Source of the DNA: Massilia sp. PDC64
GTDB taxonomy: Bacteria; Pseudomonadota; Gammaproteobacteria; Burkholderiales; Burkholderiaceae_D
Reading direction: 5' to 3'
DNA length: 64,000 bases
NCBI RefSeq assembly: GCF_900101265.1
Contig: NZ_FMZS01000010.1
Span: forward strand, 186,001 to 250,000
Below are positions 24,920 to 34,112 of the stretch, one piece after another. Position numbers and translations under genes: made by a program. Below the pieces are notes generated by a model. That model was not told where the DNA came from. It saw only the letters and a program-made list of their open reading frames with translations, and searched no databases. Within the stretch, counting starts at the first letter, position 1, and each line of letters begins with the position of its first letter.

Positions 24920-26242
24920 ATGTATCACGCTACGACCCGAGCGGACGGGCTGCCGTCCGCAGCCGCCGACGGTACCGACGACGCCCTCTACCGCAAGATA
25001 TCCCGCCGCATCATCCCCTTTCTTTTCATCTGCTACGTCGTATCCTTCCTCGACCGCATCAACATCGGGTTCGCCCAGCTTCAGCTGAAGCAGGACCTCG
25101 GCTTCACGGACGCCATGTACGGCCTGGGCGCCGGCGTGTTCTACATCGGCTATGTGCTGTTCGAGGTGCCCAGCAACCTGCTGCTGGCGAAATACGGCGC
25201 GCGCAAGACGTTCGTGCGCATCATGCTGCTGTGGGGGAGCGCGTCCGTCGCGATGATGTTCGTCGCGAGCCCCAACCAGTTCTATCTCCTGCGTTTCCTG
25301 CTGGGCGTGTTCGAGGCCGGCTTCTTCCCCGGCATCGTGCTGTACCTGACGTACTGGTTCCCGCCGCGCCGGCGCGCGTCCGTCATGTCGATCTTCTTCG
25401 CGGGCGTGATGGTCGCCGGCGTCCTGGGCGGCCTGGTGTCCGGCTGGATCATGCGCGACATGGCCGGCGTGCTGGGCATGAAAGGGTGGCAGTGGATGTT
25501 CGTCATCGAAGGCGCACCGGCACTCGTGCTGGCCGTCGTCGGCCACTTCTGGCTGCAGGATCACCCGAAGGACGTCGACTGGCTCAGCGCCGCCGAGAAG
25601 GCGCGTCTCGCGGCCGACCTGGGCGACAGCGGCGCACGTGGCGGCCACGTGTCGGCCGCCGGGCTGCGCAACCCGCGGGTCTACGTGTTCGCCATCGTCT
25701 ACTTCGCGATGACGGCTGCGACGCTCACCCTGAATTTCTGGATGCCGCTGATGATCCGCGACTTCGGCGTCAGCGACGTCGTGCAGGTCAGCCTGTATTC
25801 CGTGATCCCGAATGCGATCGGTGCCGTGGGCCTGCTGTTCATCGCGCGCCGGGCGGACCGTCGTGCGAGCCACCCGCGTTATTTCGCCATGTGCGCGACC
25901 GGCGGTGCCGTCGCCCTGGCCGCGCTGACGACACACCCGGGCAGCCTCGTGGCCGCGCTGGCGCTGCTGTCGACGGCGACGGTATTGCTGTTCGCGGCCA
26001 TGCCGATCTTCTGGGCGATCCCGACGTCCAGCCTGTCGGCCGAGGCGCGCGCGGGCGGCATCGCGGTGATCAGCAGCGTCGGCATCACGAGCGGCATCGT
26101 CAGCCCGTGGGCGATCGGCCGCATCAAGACGGCCACCGGCAGCATGGACAACGCGCTGTACATCCTCAGCGCCCTCATCGTGCTGAGCGTGTTCGTGCTC
26201 CTTGCCGCCGTGCGCACGCGCGCGCAGGAGGGCACGGCATGA
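24920..26242 (+). CDS. MFS permease, HpaX-like (ACS family)
   Basis: A 440-residue inner-membrane transporter with 12 predicted helices, of the anion:cation symporter group. FLDRINIGFAQLQLKQDLGF, VLFEVPSNLLLAKYGARK and VFEAGFFPGIVLYLTYWFPP are the hallmark phrases shared with E. coli HpaX, the 4-hydroxyphenylacetate permease. Its place right behind the hpa-gabD operon and coupled (ATGA) to a porin gene makes uptake of hydroxyphenylacetates the likely function, although other organic acids are possible. Confidence 0.82.
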   Translation: MYHATTRADGLPSAAADGTDDALYRKISRRIIPFLFICYVVSFLDRINIGFAQLQLKQDLGFTDAMYGLGAGVFYIGYVLFEVPSNLLLAKYGARKTFVRIMLLWGSASVAMMFVASPNQFYLLRFLLGVFEAGFFPGIVLYLTYWFPPRRRASVMSIFFAGVMVAGVLGGLVSGWIMRDMAGVLGMKGWQWMFVIEGAPALVLAVVGHFWLQDHPKDVDWLSAAEKARLAADLGDSGARGGHVSAAGLRNPRVYVFAIVYFAMTAATLTLNFWMPLMIRDFGVSDVVQVSLYSVIPNAIGAVGLLFIARRADRRASHPRYFAMCATGGAVALAALTTHPGSLVAALALLSTATVLLFAAMPIFWAIPTSSLSAEARAGGIAVISSVGITSGIVSPWAIGRIKTATGSMDNALYILSALIVLSVFVLLAAVRTRAQEGTA

Positions 26243-27255
26243 GGCGGATGGCGGCAAGCCTGCTGGCGCCGCTGTGCGTCGTCGCGCCGGCGTGCGCGCA
26301 GGACAACGTGACCGTGTTCGGCGTGCTGGACACGTACCTCGAGCACGCGACGGGCGGCGCGACCGGTGCCACGCGGCTCCAGAGCGGCGGCGTGTCGGGC
26401 TCGCGCCTGGGCTTTCGCGGCAGCGAGGACCTGGGCGGCGGCAATCGCGCGGTCTTCATGCTGGAATCGGGCATCAACGTCGACGACGGCACGTCGGGCC
26501 AGGGCGGCCTGCTGTTCGGGCGCCAGGCCTGGGTGGGCGTCGCCACGCGCGCCGGCGACGTCACGCTCGGCCGCCATTATTCGCCGTACTTCTTCACGCT
26601 CGTCACGTACGGCCTGGGCGGCGGCATGGGATGGGGCAATGCGTCGAACTACTTCACCGACAACTCGGTGCTGCGGGTGAACAATTCGGTCAGCTATGCC
26701 TCGCCGTCGTATGCCGGCTTCAAGGCACGGGTACTTGCCGGCCTGGGCGAGAACACGGCGCAGCCGGGCACCAACATCGGCAACATCCACAGCGCGTCGC
26801 TGCAGTACGACAGCGGTCCCTTCTCGGCCAATGCGGCGCTCGAGACGCGCAAGACGACGGCCGCGAACACGGACCGCTTCTACGCGGTCGGCGCAAGCTA
26901 TGTCGTCGGGACCGTGAAGGCGAGCGTGCTGGCCCAGTCGCGGCGCGACGACCTCGACGCGGCCCGCAACGACGCCCTCGAACTGGGACTCCTGATCCCG
27001 CTCGGGCCGGGATCGTTGTTGCTGGACGCGGGGCGCCTGCGCAACCGCAGCGTGGCGGACGCCGATGCGACGGCATTCAGCATCCGCTACGACTACAACC
27101 TGTCGAAGCGTTCGATGCTGTACGCCGGCGCCGCGACGATCCGCAACGGGCAACGCTCCCGCTTCGGCATCAACGGCAACACGGGCGCCGCCCTCGCGGT
27201 CGCCGCGGGCGACGACCCTGGCTCACTGGTGCTGGGGGTGCGGCACACGTTCTGA
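26239..27255 (+). CDS. Gram-negative general porin
   Basis: A 338-residue outer-membrane trimeric porin. A signal peptide ends near CAQ (about residue 21), followed by DNVTVFGVLDTYLEH, GSRLGFRGSEDLGGGNRAVFMLE and a C terminus ending LVLGVRHTF with the aromatic last residue required for barrel insertion. The ATG overlaps the MFS stop, so porin and permease are made together and likely deliver the same aryl acid across both membranes. A strong terminator follows. Confidence 0.9.
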   Translation: MRRMAASLLAPLCVVAPACAQDNVTVFGVLDTYLEHATGGATGATRLQSGGVSGSRLGFRGSEDLGGGNRAVFMLESGINVDDGTSGQGGLLFGRQAWVGVATRAGDVTLGRHYSPYFFTLVTYGLGGGMGWGNASNYFTDNSVLRVNNSVSYASPSYAGFKARVLAGLGENTAQPGTNIGNIHSASLQYDSGPFSANAALETRKTTAANTDRFYAVGASYVVGTVKASVLAQSRRDDLDAARNDALELGLLIPLGPGSLLLDAGRLRNRSVADADATAFSIRYDYNLSKRSMLYAGAATIRNGQRSRFGINGNTGAALAVAAGDDPGSLVLGVRHTF

Positions 27256-27278
27256 CCGTGTGTGTCGTCGATGTTCCG

Positions 27279-27310
27279 ACCGGCCGCCCGTGCGGCCGGT
27301 TTTCGTTTTT
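27279..27310 (+). terminator. Strong rho-independent terminator
   Basis: ACCGGCCGC-CCGT-GCGGCCGGT (9-bp perfect stem, 27279-27300) is followed by TTTCGTTTTT. It ends the hpa-gabD-permease-porin transcription unit. Confidence 0.9.
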
Positions 27311-27337
27311 GCCGGCCCGTTTCGCCATGCCTGCGAA

Positions 27338-27381
27338 TTGCCAGTTTTCGATACCGGCGCCGGAAACTCCACGATTAGGAT
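27338..27381 (+). promoter_or_regulatory. TTGCC box 1 and -10 of the DUF1302 operon
   Basis: TTGCCAGTTTTCGATA (27338-27353) is followed after 22 bases by TAGGAT (27376-27381), a plausible -10 hexamer. One of five copies in this window of an asymmetric box with fixed spacing to a TANNNT-like hexamer. It lies 69 bases before the DUF1302 start. Confidence 0.7.
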
Positions 27382-27449
27382 GCATCGTACCCGGCACCTC
27401 GCCGGCATCGACAGCGACTCACAAGATTCATAACAAGACGGGAAACAGG

Positions 27450-29075
27450 ATGACAACCAAACAGACGCGTGCAGCACTCGCCGTGTTCCTTGCCTGGGCC
27501 GGCGCAGCCCAGGCGGCCACGTTCCAGTCCGGATCGATTTCCGGCTCCTTCGATTCGACGGTCACCGCGGGCATCGGCATCCGCGCCCAGAAGCAGGCCT
27601 GCACCCTGATCACGGCCGGCGCCACGGGCGCCGGCGCGCCGGCCGGCTGCCTGGCGCCGACCAGCGGCCTGGGCGACCAGGGCGACCTGAATTACGACCG
27701 CGGCGACGCGTTCACCACCTACCTGAAGGGCACGCACGAACTGCTGCTCAAGCTGCCGGACGACTGGAAATTCCTCGGCCGCGTGAGCTGGATCCGCGAC
27801 TTCGCGTCCACCCGCACGAACGACGCCATCAGCGCGACCAATCCGCCGGGTGTCGGTCCGTTGACGGATCCGGCAGCAAAGGACCTGCGCTTCAAGGCGC
27901 GCCTGCTCGACTTCTGGGTCAGCAAGGAATTTTCGCTGGGCGAGGAACGGGCCCGCGTCCGCGTCGGCAACCAGGTGATCAGCTGGGGCGAGAGCCTGTT
28001 CCTGCCGGGCGGGATCAACCAGACGAACGCGCAGGACATCATGCGCCTGTCGCAGCCGGGCACGCAGCTGAAGGAAGTGTTCCTGCCGGCGCCGATCGCC
28101 AGCTTCGCCGCGGGTCTCGGCCACGGCCTGAACGTCGAAGGCTACGTGCAGGCCAACTGGAACGACAATTATTTCCCGCCGACGGGCAGCTACTGGTCGA
28201 CGGTGAACGGCCTCGGCAAAGGCTATGCGGAGTACGGTTTCGCGCGGCGCGAAGCGAAGAACGGCGGCCAGTATGGCGCGTCGCTGCGCTGGCAGCCGGA
28301 AGGCACGTCGCTGAATGTGGGCTTCTATGCGATGCGCTACCACGACAAGGCGCCGCAGCTGAGCGTCGGAAACGGCCTTGCGTGGGTGTTCCCGGAAGAC
28401 CGCACGCTGTACGGCATCAGCGCCAACTTCCCGGTCGGCGACTGGTCGATCGGCACGGAGCTGTCGTACCGTCCGAAGGATGCGGTGGCGATCAACCCGG
28501 CGGCGAGCGGCTGCAGCTACAACCGTGGCAATTGCTATGTCGACGAGAAGAAGTTCCAGTGGCATGTGACGAGCATGCTGAGCCTGACGCCGAGCGAATA
28601 CGGCGGCATCCTCAAGGCGCTCGGTGGCGCGGATACGGCGACCCTGCTGGCCGAAGCCGTCGTCGTGCGCTACCCGCACCTGAAATCGATGTACGGCGCC
28701 GATCCCGTCGCGGCCGGGCTGTGGGGCTGGGGCCAGGAATTCAACGCCGCGGGCACGCCGGAACCGGTAGGCACGAAGACGTCGTGGGGCTACAACGTCG
28801 ACTTCAGCTGGGTGTACGACGGCAGCATCGTGCCGGGCTGGCAGGTGGTCCCCGAGATCTACTACTTCCAGGCCGTGAACGGCCGCACGCCGAACACGGC
28901 GGGCCTGTTCATGAACGGCGCGAAGTCTGCGAACCTGACGCTGACGTTCATGCGCAATCCGGCCACGTGGCAGTTCGCCGTGAACTATGGCCGTTTCTGG
29001 GGCGGCGAACGCGTGTTCGACCAGCCGCTGCGCGACCGCGGCTTCGTCGGCGCTTACGTCTCCCGCAACTTCTGA
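27450..29075 (+). CDS. DUF1302 outer-membrane protein
   Basis: A 541-residue exported protein. The signal peptide ends at AAQAA (about residue 23) and the body is rich in alternating beta strands with aromatic girdles, ending VGAYVSRNF, which fits an outer-membrane beta barrel. Segments such as GNQVISWGESLFLPGGINQTN are typical of DUF1302. In proteobacteria such proteins usually occur with DUF1329 and RND/MMPL proteins in clusters for hydrophobic or bulky substrates; the exact role is unknown. It starts a four-gene unit with the RND transporter, YCF48 protein and aldehyde dehydrogenase, driven by TTGCC box 1. Confidence 0.85.
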   Translation: MTTKQTRAALAVFLAWAGAAQAATFQSGSISGSFDSTVTAGIGIRAQKQACTLITAGATGAGAPAGCLAPTSGLGDQGDLNYDRGDAFTTYLKGTHELLLKLPDDWKFLGRVSWIRDFASTRTNDAISATNPPGVGPLTDPAAKDLRFKARLLDFWVSKEFSLGEERARVRVGNQVISWGESLFLPGGINQTNAQDIMRLSQPGTQLKEVFLPAPIASFAAGLGHGLNVEGYVQANWNDNYFPPTGSYWSTVNGLGKGYAEYGFARREAKNGGQYGASLRWQPEGTSLNVGFYAMRYHDKAPQLSVGNGLAWVFPEDRTLYGISANFPVGDWSIGTELSYRPKDAVAINPAASGCSYNRGNCYVDEKKFQWHVTSMLSLTPSEYGGILKALGGADTATLLAEAVVVRYPHLKSMYGADPVAAGLWGWGQEFNAAGTPEPVGTKTSWGYNVDFSWVYDGSIVPGWQVVPEIYYFQAVNGRTPNTAGLFMNGAKSANLTLTFMRNPATWQFAVNYGRFWGGERVFDQPLRDRGFVGAYVSRNF

Positions 29076-29089
29076 AGGGGAGCGTCATC

Positions 29090-31477
29090 GTGTCCACGTC
29101 ACCCAGCGCGCCCGGCCGCCTGCCGCGCCTGTTGAAATCCCTGGAAGACGCGTGCTTCCGCTGGCGCACGCCGTTCCTGGTCTGGCTCGCGCTGTTCACC
29201 GCGGCGATGGGGTACTTCGCCGTGCAGCTGCGCATGGAAGCGGGCTTCGAAAAGCAGCTGCCGATCGGCCATGAGTACATCACCACGTTCCAGAAATACC
29301 GCAACGACGTCCTCGGTGCGAACCGCCTGAACGTCGTCGTCAAGGCGCGCCATGGCACGATCTGGACGGCCGCGGGCCTCAAGCGCCTGTTCGACGTCAC
29401 CCAGGCCGTGACCTACCTGCCGGGCATCGACCGCCTCGGTGTCCAGTCGCTATGGACGCCGAACAGCTTCGTTAACGAGATCACGGAGGAGGGATTCCGC
29501 GCCGACCCCGTGATCGCCGGGACGATCACGCCCGAGCAGCTGACGCCGGAGCTGATCGCCGACATCCAGCGCTCGACCAACCAGGGCGGCTTCGTCGGGA
29601 CGCTCGTCTCGCGCGACCAGACGAGCGCGATGATCATCGCCGAGTTGTCCGAGGTCGACAGGGACGGCAACAAGATCGACTACGTCCAGTACAACCACAT
29701 GCTGGAAGCGCAGCTGCGGAAAAAATTCGAGGACAAGGATTTCGAGATCCAGATCATCGGCTTCGCCAAGCAGATCGGCGACATCGCGGACGGCGCCCAG
29801 TCCGTGCTGCAGTTCTGCGTCGTCGCGCTGCTGCTGACCGCACTGGCCGTGTACTGGTACTGCCGCTCCGTGCGCTTCACCCTGCTGCCCATCGTCTGTT
29901 CGCTGACGTCGCTCGTGTGGCAGTTCGGCGCCCTGAAGCTGCTCGGCTTCGGCCTCGATCCGCTCGGCGTGCTCGTGCCGTTCCTCGTGTTCGCCATCGG
30001 CGTATCGCACGGGGTCCAGCAGATCAACTTCATCATGCGCGAGCTCTCGCACGGCAAGACGACGGAGCAGGCCGCCCGCGCCAGCTTCACCGGCCTCCTG
30101 ATCCCCGGCGTGCTGGCGCTGGTGACGGCGTTCGTGTCGTTCATCACCCTGATCCTGATTCCGATCCCGATGGTGCGCGAACTGGCGATCACCGCGTCGC
30201 TGGGCGTGTTCTTCAAGATCACCACCAACCTCGCCATGCTGCCGATCGCCGCGTCGTACTTCACGTTCACGAAGGAATACGCGCGGAAGGCCATGGAGCA
30301 GCGCGAGAAGCGTTCGAGCTGGCTGCGCCTGCTTGCCCGCGTGGCCGAGCCGCGCAATGCGCTGGTTGTCATCCTGATCACCGCCGGCGTGTTCGGCCTG
30401 GCCGCCTGGGAGAGCCGCGACCGCGTGATCGGCACCCTGCAGCCGGGCGCGCCCGAGCTGCGTCCGGAAGCGCGCTTCAACCAGGACGCCGTCGCCATCT
30501 CGACCGGCTACGACACGGGGCTCGACTGGCTGACCGTGATCTTCGAGGCGCCGCCGGGCTCCTGCGAGAACGTCGCCATCGGCACCTACCAGGACAAGTT
30601 CGTGTGGGCCCTGCAGCACACGCTGGGTGTGCTGTCCGTCAGCTCGTACGCGGGCCAGCTGCGCAGCTATAACGAAGGCTATAACGAGGGCAATCCGAAG
30701 ATGGCCGTCGTGCCGATCGACCCGGCCAACTATGCGTCGCTGTCGACCGAGATCGGCCGGGTGCGCGGCTTCATGACGAAGGACTGCAGCATGACGGCCG
30801 TGCACCTGTTCCTGGCCGACCACAAGGCAACGACGATCAACCGCGTGATCGCGGCGGTCAAACGGTTCCGCGAGGCGAACGTGCTGCCGGGCGTGACGAT
30901 CCGCCTCGCGTCGGGCAATGCCGGCGCACTGGCCGCCGTCAACGAGGAAGTCGAGCACAGCGAGCTGCCGATGATGTTGTACGTGTACGCCGCCATCGTG
31001 ATCCTCGTCGCCGTCGTGTATCGCGACTTCCGCGCCGTGCTGGCGTGCTGCCTGCCGCTGACGGTGGGTACGTTCATCGGCTACTGGTTCATGAAAGTGG
31101 AGGGCATCGGCCTGACGGTGGCCACCTTGCCGGTGATGGTGCTGGCGGTCGGCATCGGCGTCGACTACGCGTTCTACATCTATAACCGCCTGCAGCTGCA
31201 CCTGTCGCAGGGCCAGGATATCGTCAAGGCCATCGAGCACTCGATCCTGGAAGTCGGCACGGCGACGATCTTCACGGCGATCACGCTCGCGATCGGCGTC
31301 GCCACCTGGGCGTTCTCCGACCTGAAGTTCCAGGCCGACATGGGCAAGCTCCTCGCCTTCATGTTCATGATCAACATGGTGATGGCGATGACGGCACTGC
31401 CCGCGTTCGCGGTGTGGCTCGAGCGCCTGTTCCCGCGCCGCAGGCCCGTGCAGGCACCCGGCATTCTCGCCCACTGA
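29090..31477 (+). CDS. RND/MMPL-family transporter
   Basis: A 795-residue inner-membrane protein of the RND superfamily, half-size relatives of which (MMPL, HpnN-like) move lipids or hydrophobic compounds. One N-terminal helix is followed by a periplasmic domain, five to six helices around residues 230-420, a second periplasmic domain and a second helix bundle from about 635 (MLYVYAAIVILVAVVYRDF, then VMVLAVGIGVDYAFYIYNRL with the buried acidic residue typical of proton relay). GTG 29090 is the likely start, with GGGGAG upstream. It is in the DUF1302-YCF48-ALDH unit; direction of transport is unknown, but uptake or sorting of the catabolic substrate fits the context. Confidence 0.85.
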   Translation: MSTSPSAPGRLPRLLKSLEDACFRWRTPFLVWLALFTAAMGYFAVQLRMEAGFEKQLPIGHEYITTFQKYRNDVLGANRLNVVVKARHGTIWTAAGLKRLFDVTQAVTYLPGIDRLGVQSLWTPNSFVNEITEEGFRADPVIAGTITPEQLTPELIADIQRSTNQGGFVGTLVSRDQTSAMIIAELSEVDRDGNKIDYVQYNHMLEAQLRKKFEDKDFEIQIIGFAKQIGDIADGAQSVLQFCVVALLLTALAVYWYCRSVRFTLLPIVCSLTSLVWQFGALKLLGFGLDPLGVLVPFLVFAIGVSHGVQQINFIMRELSHGKTTEQAARASFTGLLIPGVLALVTAFVSFITLILIPIPMVRELAITASLGVFFKITTNLAMLPIAASYFTFTKEYARKAMEQREKRSSWLRLLARVAEPRNALVVILITAGVFGLAAWESRDRVIGTLQPGAPELRPEARFNQDAVAISTGYDTGLDWLTVIFEAPPGSCENVAIGTYQDKFVWALQHTLGVLSVSSYAGQLRSYNEGYNEGNPKMAVVPIDPANYASLSTEIGRVRGFMTKDCSMTAVHLFLADHKATTINRVIAAVKRFREANVLPGVTIRLASGNAGALAAVNEEVEHSELPMMLYVYAAIVILVAVVYRDFRAVLACCLPLTVGTFIGYWFMKVEGIGLTVATLPVMVLAVGIGVDYAFYIYNRLQLHLSQGQDIVKAIEHSILEVGTATIFTAITLAIGVATWAFSDLKFQADMGKLLAFMFMINMVMAMTALPAFAVWLERLFPRRRPVQAPGILAH

Positions 31478-31490
31478 TCCAGGAGCCGAC

Positions 31491-32480
31491 ATGAAACGCT
31501 TTTCTCTTTCCGTCACATTGGTACTGGCAGCCGGCTTCGCGCACGCGGAAGGCACGACCGCCCCCGCGCTCAAGCAGCAGCCGGCCGTACCCACCGCCTA
31601 TGCCAGTGAAGCCACCATCCTGGGCGCCGCCCATGCCGGCGCCCGCATCGTCGGCGTCGGCGACTACGGCGTCGTGCTCCTGTCCGACGACCACGGCAAG
31701 ACGTTCCGCCAGGCGCGCACGGTCCCGGTGTCGTCGACGCTTACCAGCGTGTCGTTCGCCGATGCGAACAACGGCTGGGCGGTCGGCCACTGGGGCGTCA
31801 TCCTGCGCACGGCGGACGGCGGCGAGACCTGGTCCGTGCAGCGCAGCGACACGAACGAGGACCGGCCGCTGTTCGGCGTCCACTTCTTCGACGACAAGGA
31901 CGGCATCGCCGTCGGCTTGTGGTCGCTGGTGCTCGCCACGCACGACGGCGGCGCCCACTGGGAACCCGTGACCTTGCCGGCGCCGCCGGGCGGAGGCCGG
32001 GCCGACCGCAACCTGCTGGCCGCGTTTGCCGACACGCATGGCACGCTGTTCGTCGCGGCGGAGCGCGGCATGGTCCTGCGCACGCAGGACCGGGGCCGCT
32101 CGTGGGACTACCTGGACACCGGCTACAAGGGCTCGTTCTGGACCGGCACCGCACTGCGCGACGGCACGCTGCTCGTCGGCGGCCTGCGCGGCAGCATGTA
32201 CCGCAGTACCGATGGCGGCGCGCACTGGCGGGCCGTCGACAGCGGCGCGAAAAGTTCGTTGACCGGCATCGTCCAGACGAACGACGGCACGGTGGAAGCG
32301 GTCGGCCTCGACGGGACGATGCTCGCCAGCGGCGATGCCGGCGCCACGTTCAGGGCGCGCCAGCGTGGGGACCGGTTGTCGCTGACGAGCATCGTCGCCG
32401 ATGCCGGACGGGTGATCCGGTTTTCCAAGCGCGGCGTGGCGCAGGACGCGAAACAATCACTAACTGGAGGAGTGGAATGA
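31491..32480 (+). CDS. Secreted YCF48-like beta-propeller protein
   Basis: A 329-residue periplasmic protein with a signal peptide (cut near AHAEG, residue 20) and repeated blades of the Ycf48/BNR type, such as NNGWAVGHWGVILRTADGG and GTLLVGGLRGSMYRSTDGG. Ycf48-like proteins occur next to the DUF1302-RND genes in many proteobacteria and probably act as an assembly or adaptor part of the transporter. Its stop overlaps the aldehyde dehydrogenase start as ATGA. Confidence 0.85.
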   Translation: MKRFSLSVTLVLAAGFAHAEGTTAPALKQQPAVPTAYASEATILGAAHAGARIVGVGDYGVVLLSDDHGKTFRQARTVPVSSTLTSVSFADANNGWAVGHWGVILRTADGGETWSVQRSDTNEDRPLFGVHFFDDKDGIAVGLWSLVLATHDGGAHWEPVTLPAPPGGGRADRNLLAAFADTHGTLFVAAERGMVLRTQDRGRSWDYLDTGYKGSFWTGTALRDGTLLVGGLRGSMYRSTDGGAHWRAVDSGAKSSLTGIVQTNDGTVEAVGLDGTMLASGDAGATFRARQRGDRLSLTSIVADAGRVIRFSKRGVAQDAKQSLTGGVE

Positions 32481-33901
32481 AGACGTATTCGATGATCATC
32501 GACGGCCAGACCGTCAACGGCGGCCGGATTCTCGCGGTCGTCAACCCGGCGACGGGCGAACCGTTCGCGAAGGTGCACGACGCCAGCCCGGAACACGTGG
32601 ATGCCGCCGTTGCGGCCGCGCGCGCGGCCTTCCCGTCCTGGAGCGCGCTTCCGGATGCGGAGCGCAAGGCGAAGCTGCATGCGCTGGGCGGCGCGCTGGA
32701 AGCGAACATGCCCGAGCTGATGGAACTGATCACCCGCGAGACCGGCAAGCCGCTGCGGGGCCTGAACGGCGTCGGCGCCGGCATGGAGCTGGGCGGCGCG
32801 ATCGCCTGGACTCACGTCACGGCCGACATCGACCTGGAGCCGGAGGTCATCCAGGACAACGACCAGGCGCGCGTGGAGGTGCACCGCAAGCCGCTGGGTG
32901 TCGTCGCGTCGGTCACGCCGTGGAACTGGCCGCTGATGATCGCGATCTGGCACGTCATCCCGGCGCTGCGCGCGGGGAACACGGTCGTGCTCAAGCCGTC
33001 CGAATACACGCCGATCGCAACCAGCCGCTTCGTCGAGCTGGCGAACGCGATCCTGCCGCCGGGCGTGCTGAACCTCGTGACCGGTGGCGGTGCCGTCGGT
33101 GCCGCGCTGACCGGCCACCCGGACGTCGACAAGATCGTCTTCACGGGTTCCACGCGCACGGGCAAGCGCATCATGGAAAGCGCCGCCGCCACGCTCAAGC
33201 GTCTCACGCTGGAACTGGGCGGGAACGACGCCGGCATCGTGCTGCCGGATGTCGATGTCAAGGCGGTGGCGCCGAAGCTGTTCGGCGTGGCCTTCCACAA
33301 CAACGGCCAGACCTGCGCGTGTTTGAAGCGCCTGTACGTGCACGACAGCCAGTATGACGCGCTGTGCGCCGAACTGGCGCGGCTCGCGGCCGAGGTCAGG
33401 GTAGGCGACGGCCTGGAGCTTGGAACCGAACTGGGTCCCGTGCAGAACCGCGCCCAGCTCGACATCGTGCGCGAACTGCTCGAGGATGCGCGCGAGCACG
33501 GCGGCAAGGTACTGGCCGGCGGCAAGGTGCGCGAAGGGAAGGGCTTCTTCTTCGAACCGGCCATCGTCGCGGGGCTGACGAATGGCGCGCGCCTCGTCGA
33601 CGAGGAACAGTTCGGTCCGATTCTGCCCGTGATCCGGTACAGCGATATCGACGAAGCGGTGCGCCTGGCCAACGACAATCCGAACGGCCTGGGTGGATCC
33701 GTCTGGTCGGGCGATCCCGCGCGCGCCGCCGAGATCGGGAAGCGGCTCGAATGCGGCACTGTCTGGATCAACGAGCATGGCGCCGTGCAGCCGGACGCAC
33801 CGTTCGGCGGCGTCAAGCAGTCGGGCATCGGCGTCGAATTCGGCAAGCACGGCCTGGCCGAATTCACCACGATCCAGACGGTCAAGATCATGAAATCCTG
33901 A
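32477..33901 (+). CDS. Aldehyde dehydrogenase
   Basis: A 474-residue NAD(P)-dependent aldehyde dehydrogenase. TPWNWPLMIAIWHVIPALRAG, FTGSTRTGKRIME, ELGGNDAGIVLPDVD, Cys280 in NNGQTCACLKRL and APFGGVKQSGIG are the usual catalytic and cofactor motifs. It is the last gene of the DUF1302 unit. Given the amine oxidase and aminotransferase units that share the same promoter box, it probably oxidises the aldehyde left after deamination; aromatic aldehydes such as phenylacetaldehydes or omega-amino aldehydes are both possible. Confidence 0.9.
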   Translation: MKTYSMIIDGQTVNGGRILAVVNPATGEPFAKVHDASPEHVDAAVAAARAAFPSWSALPDAERKAKLHALGGALEANMPELMELITRETGKPLRGLNGVGAGMELGGAIAWTHVTADIDLEPEVIQDNDQARVEVHRKPLGVVASVTPWNWPLMIAIWHVIPALRAGNTVVLKPSEYTPIATSRFVELANAILPPGVLNLVTGGGAVGAALTGHPDVDKIVFTGSTRTGKRIMESAAATLKRLTLELGGNDAGIVLPDVDVKAVAPKLFGVAFHNNGQTCACLKRLYVHDSQYDALCAELARLAAEVRVGDGLELGTELGPVQNRAQLDIVRELLEDAREHGGKVLAGGKVREGKGFFFEPAIVAGLTNGARLVDEEQFGPILPVIRYSDIDEAVRLANDNPNGLGGSVWSGDPARAAEIGKRLECGTVWINEHGAVQPDAPFGGVKQSGIGVEFGKHGLAEFTTIQTVKIMKS

Positions 33902-33920
33902 ACAAACGCAGTTCACGAAC

Positions 33921-33954
33921 ACGCCCGCCGGGACGCATGCGCACCGGCGGGCGT
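33921..33954 (+). terminator. Long GC hairpin after aldehyde dehydrogenase
   Basis: ACGCCCGCCGG / CCGGCGGGCGT is an 11-bp perfect stem with a 12-base loop that itself contains GCATGC. The T run is short (TTT), so termination may be moderate. Confidence 0.6.
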
Positions 33955-34028
33955 TTCGCATGCGCCGTTGCGTTCACGCGTCATTTCTCGTGCGTCGGCA
34001 CCGAAACATTACCATCGCGCGATTCCTG

Positions 34029-34064
34029 CTGACATGTGATACGCGGTTTGCTAACATCTTAATG
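34029..34064 (+). promoter_or_regulatory. AraC gene promoter with HpaR-type element
   Basis: CTGACA (34029-34034), 17 bases, TAACAT (34052-34057) forms a promoter toward the AraC gene. CTAACATCTTAATGAA (34051-34066) is identical over 16 bases to the block in the hpa promoter at 17552-17567, including the TCTTAATG half-site. This suggests that HpaR also controls the AraC gene. Confidence 0.5.
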
Positions 34065-34112
34065 AAATCGGCCGGCAAGAGCCGATTCACCATCAGGTAT
34101 CTGGAGGAGGCC

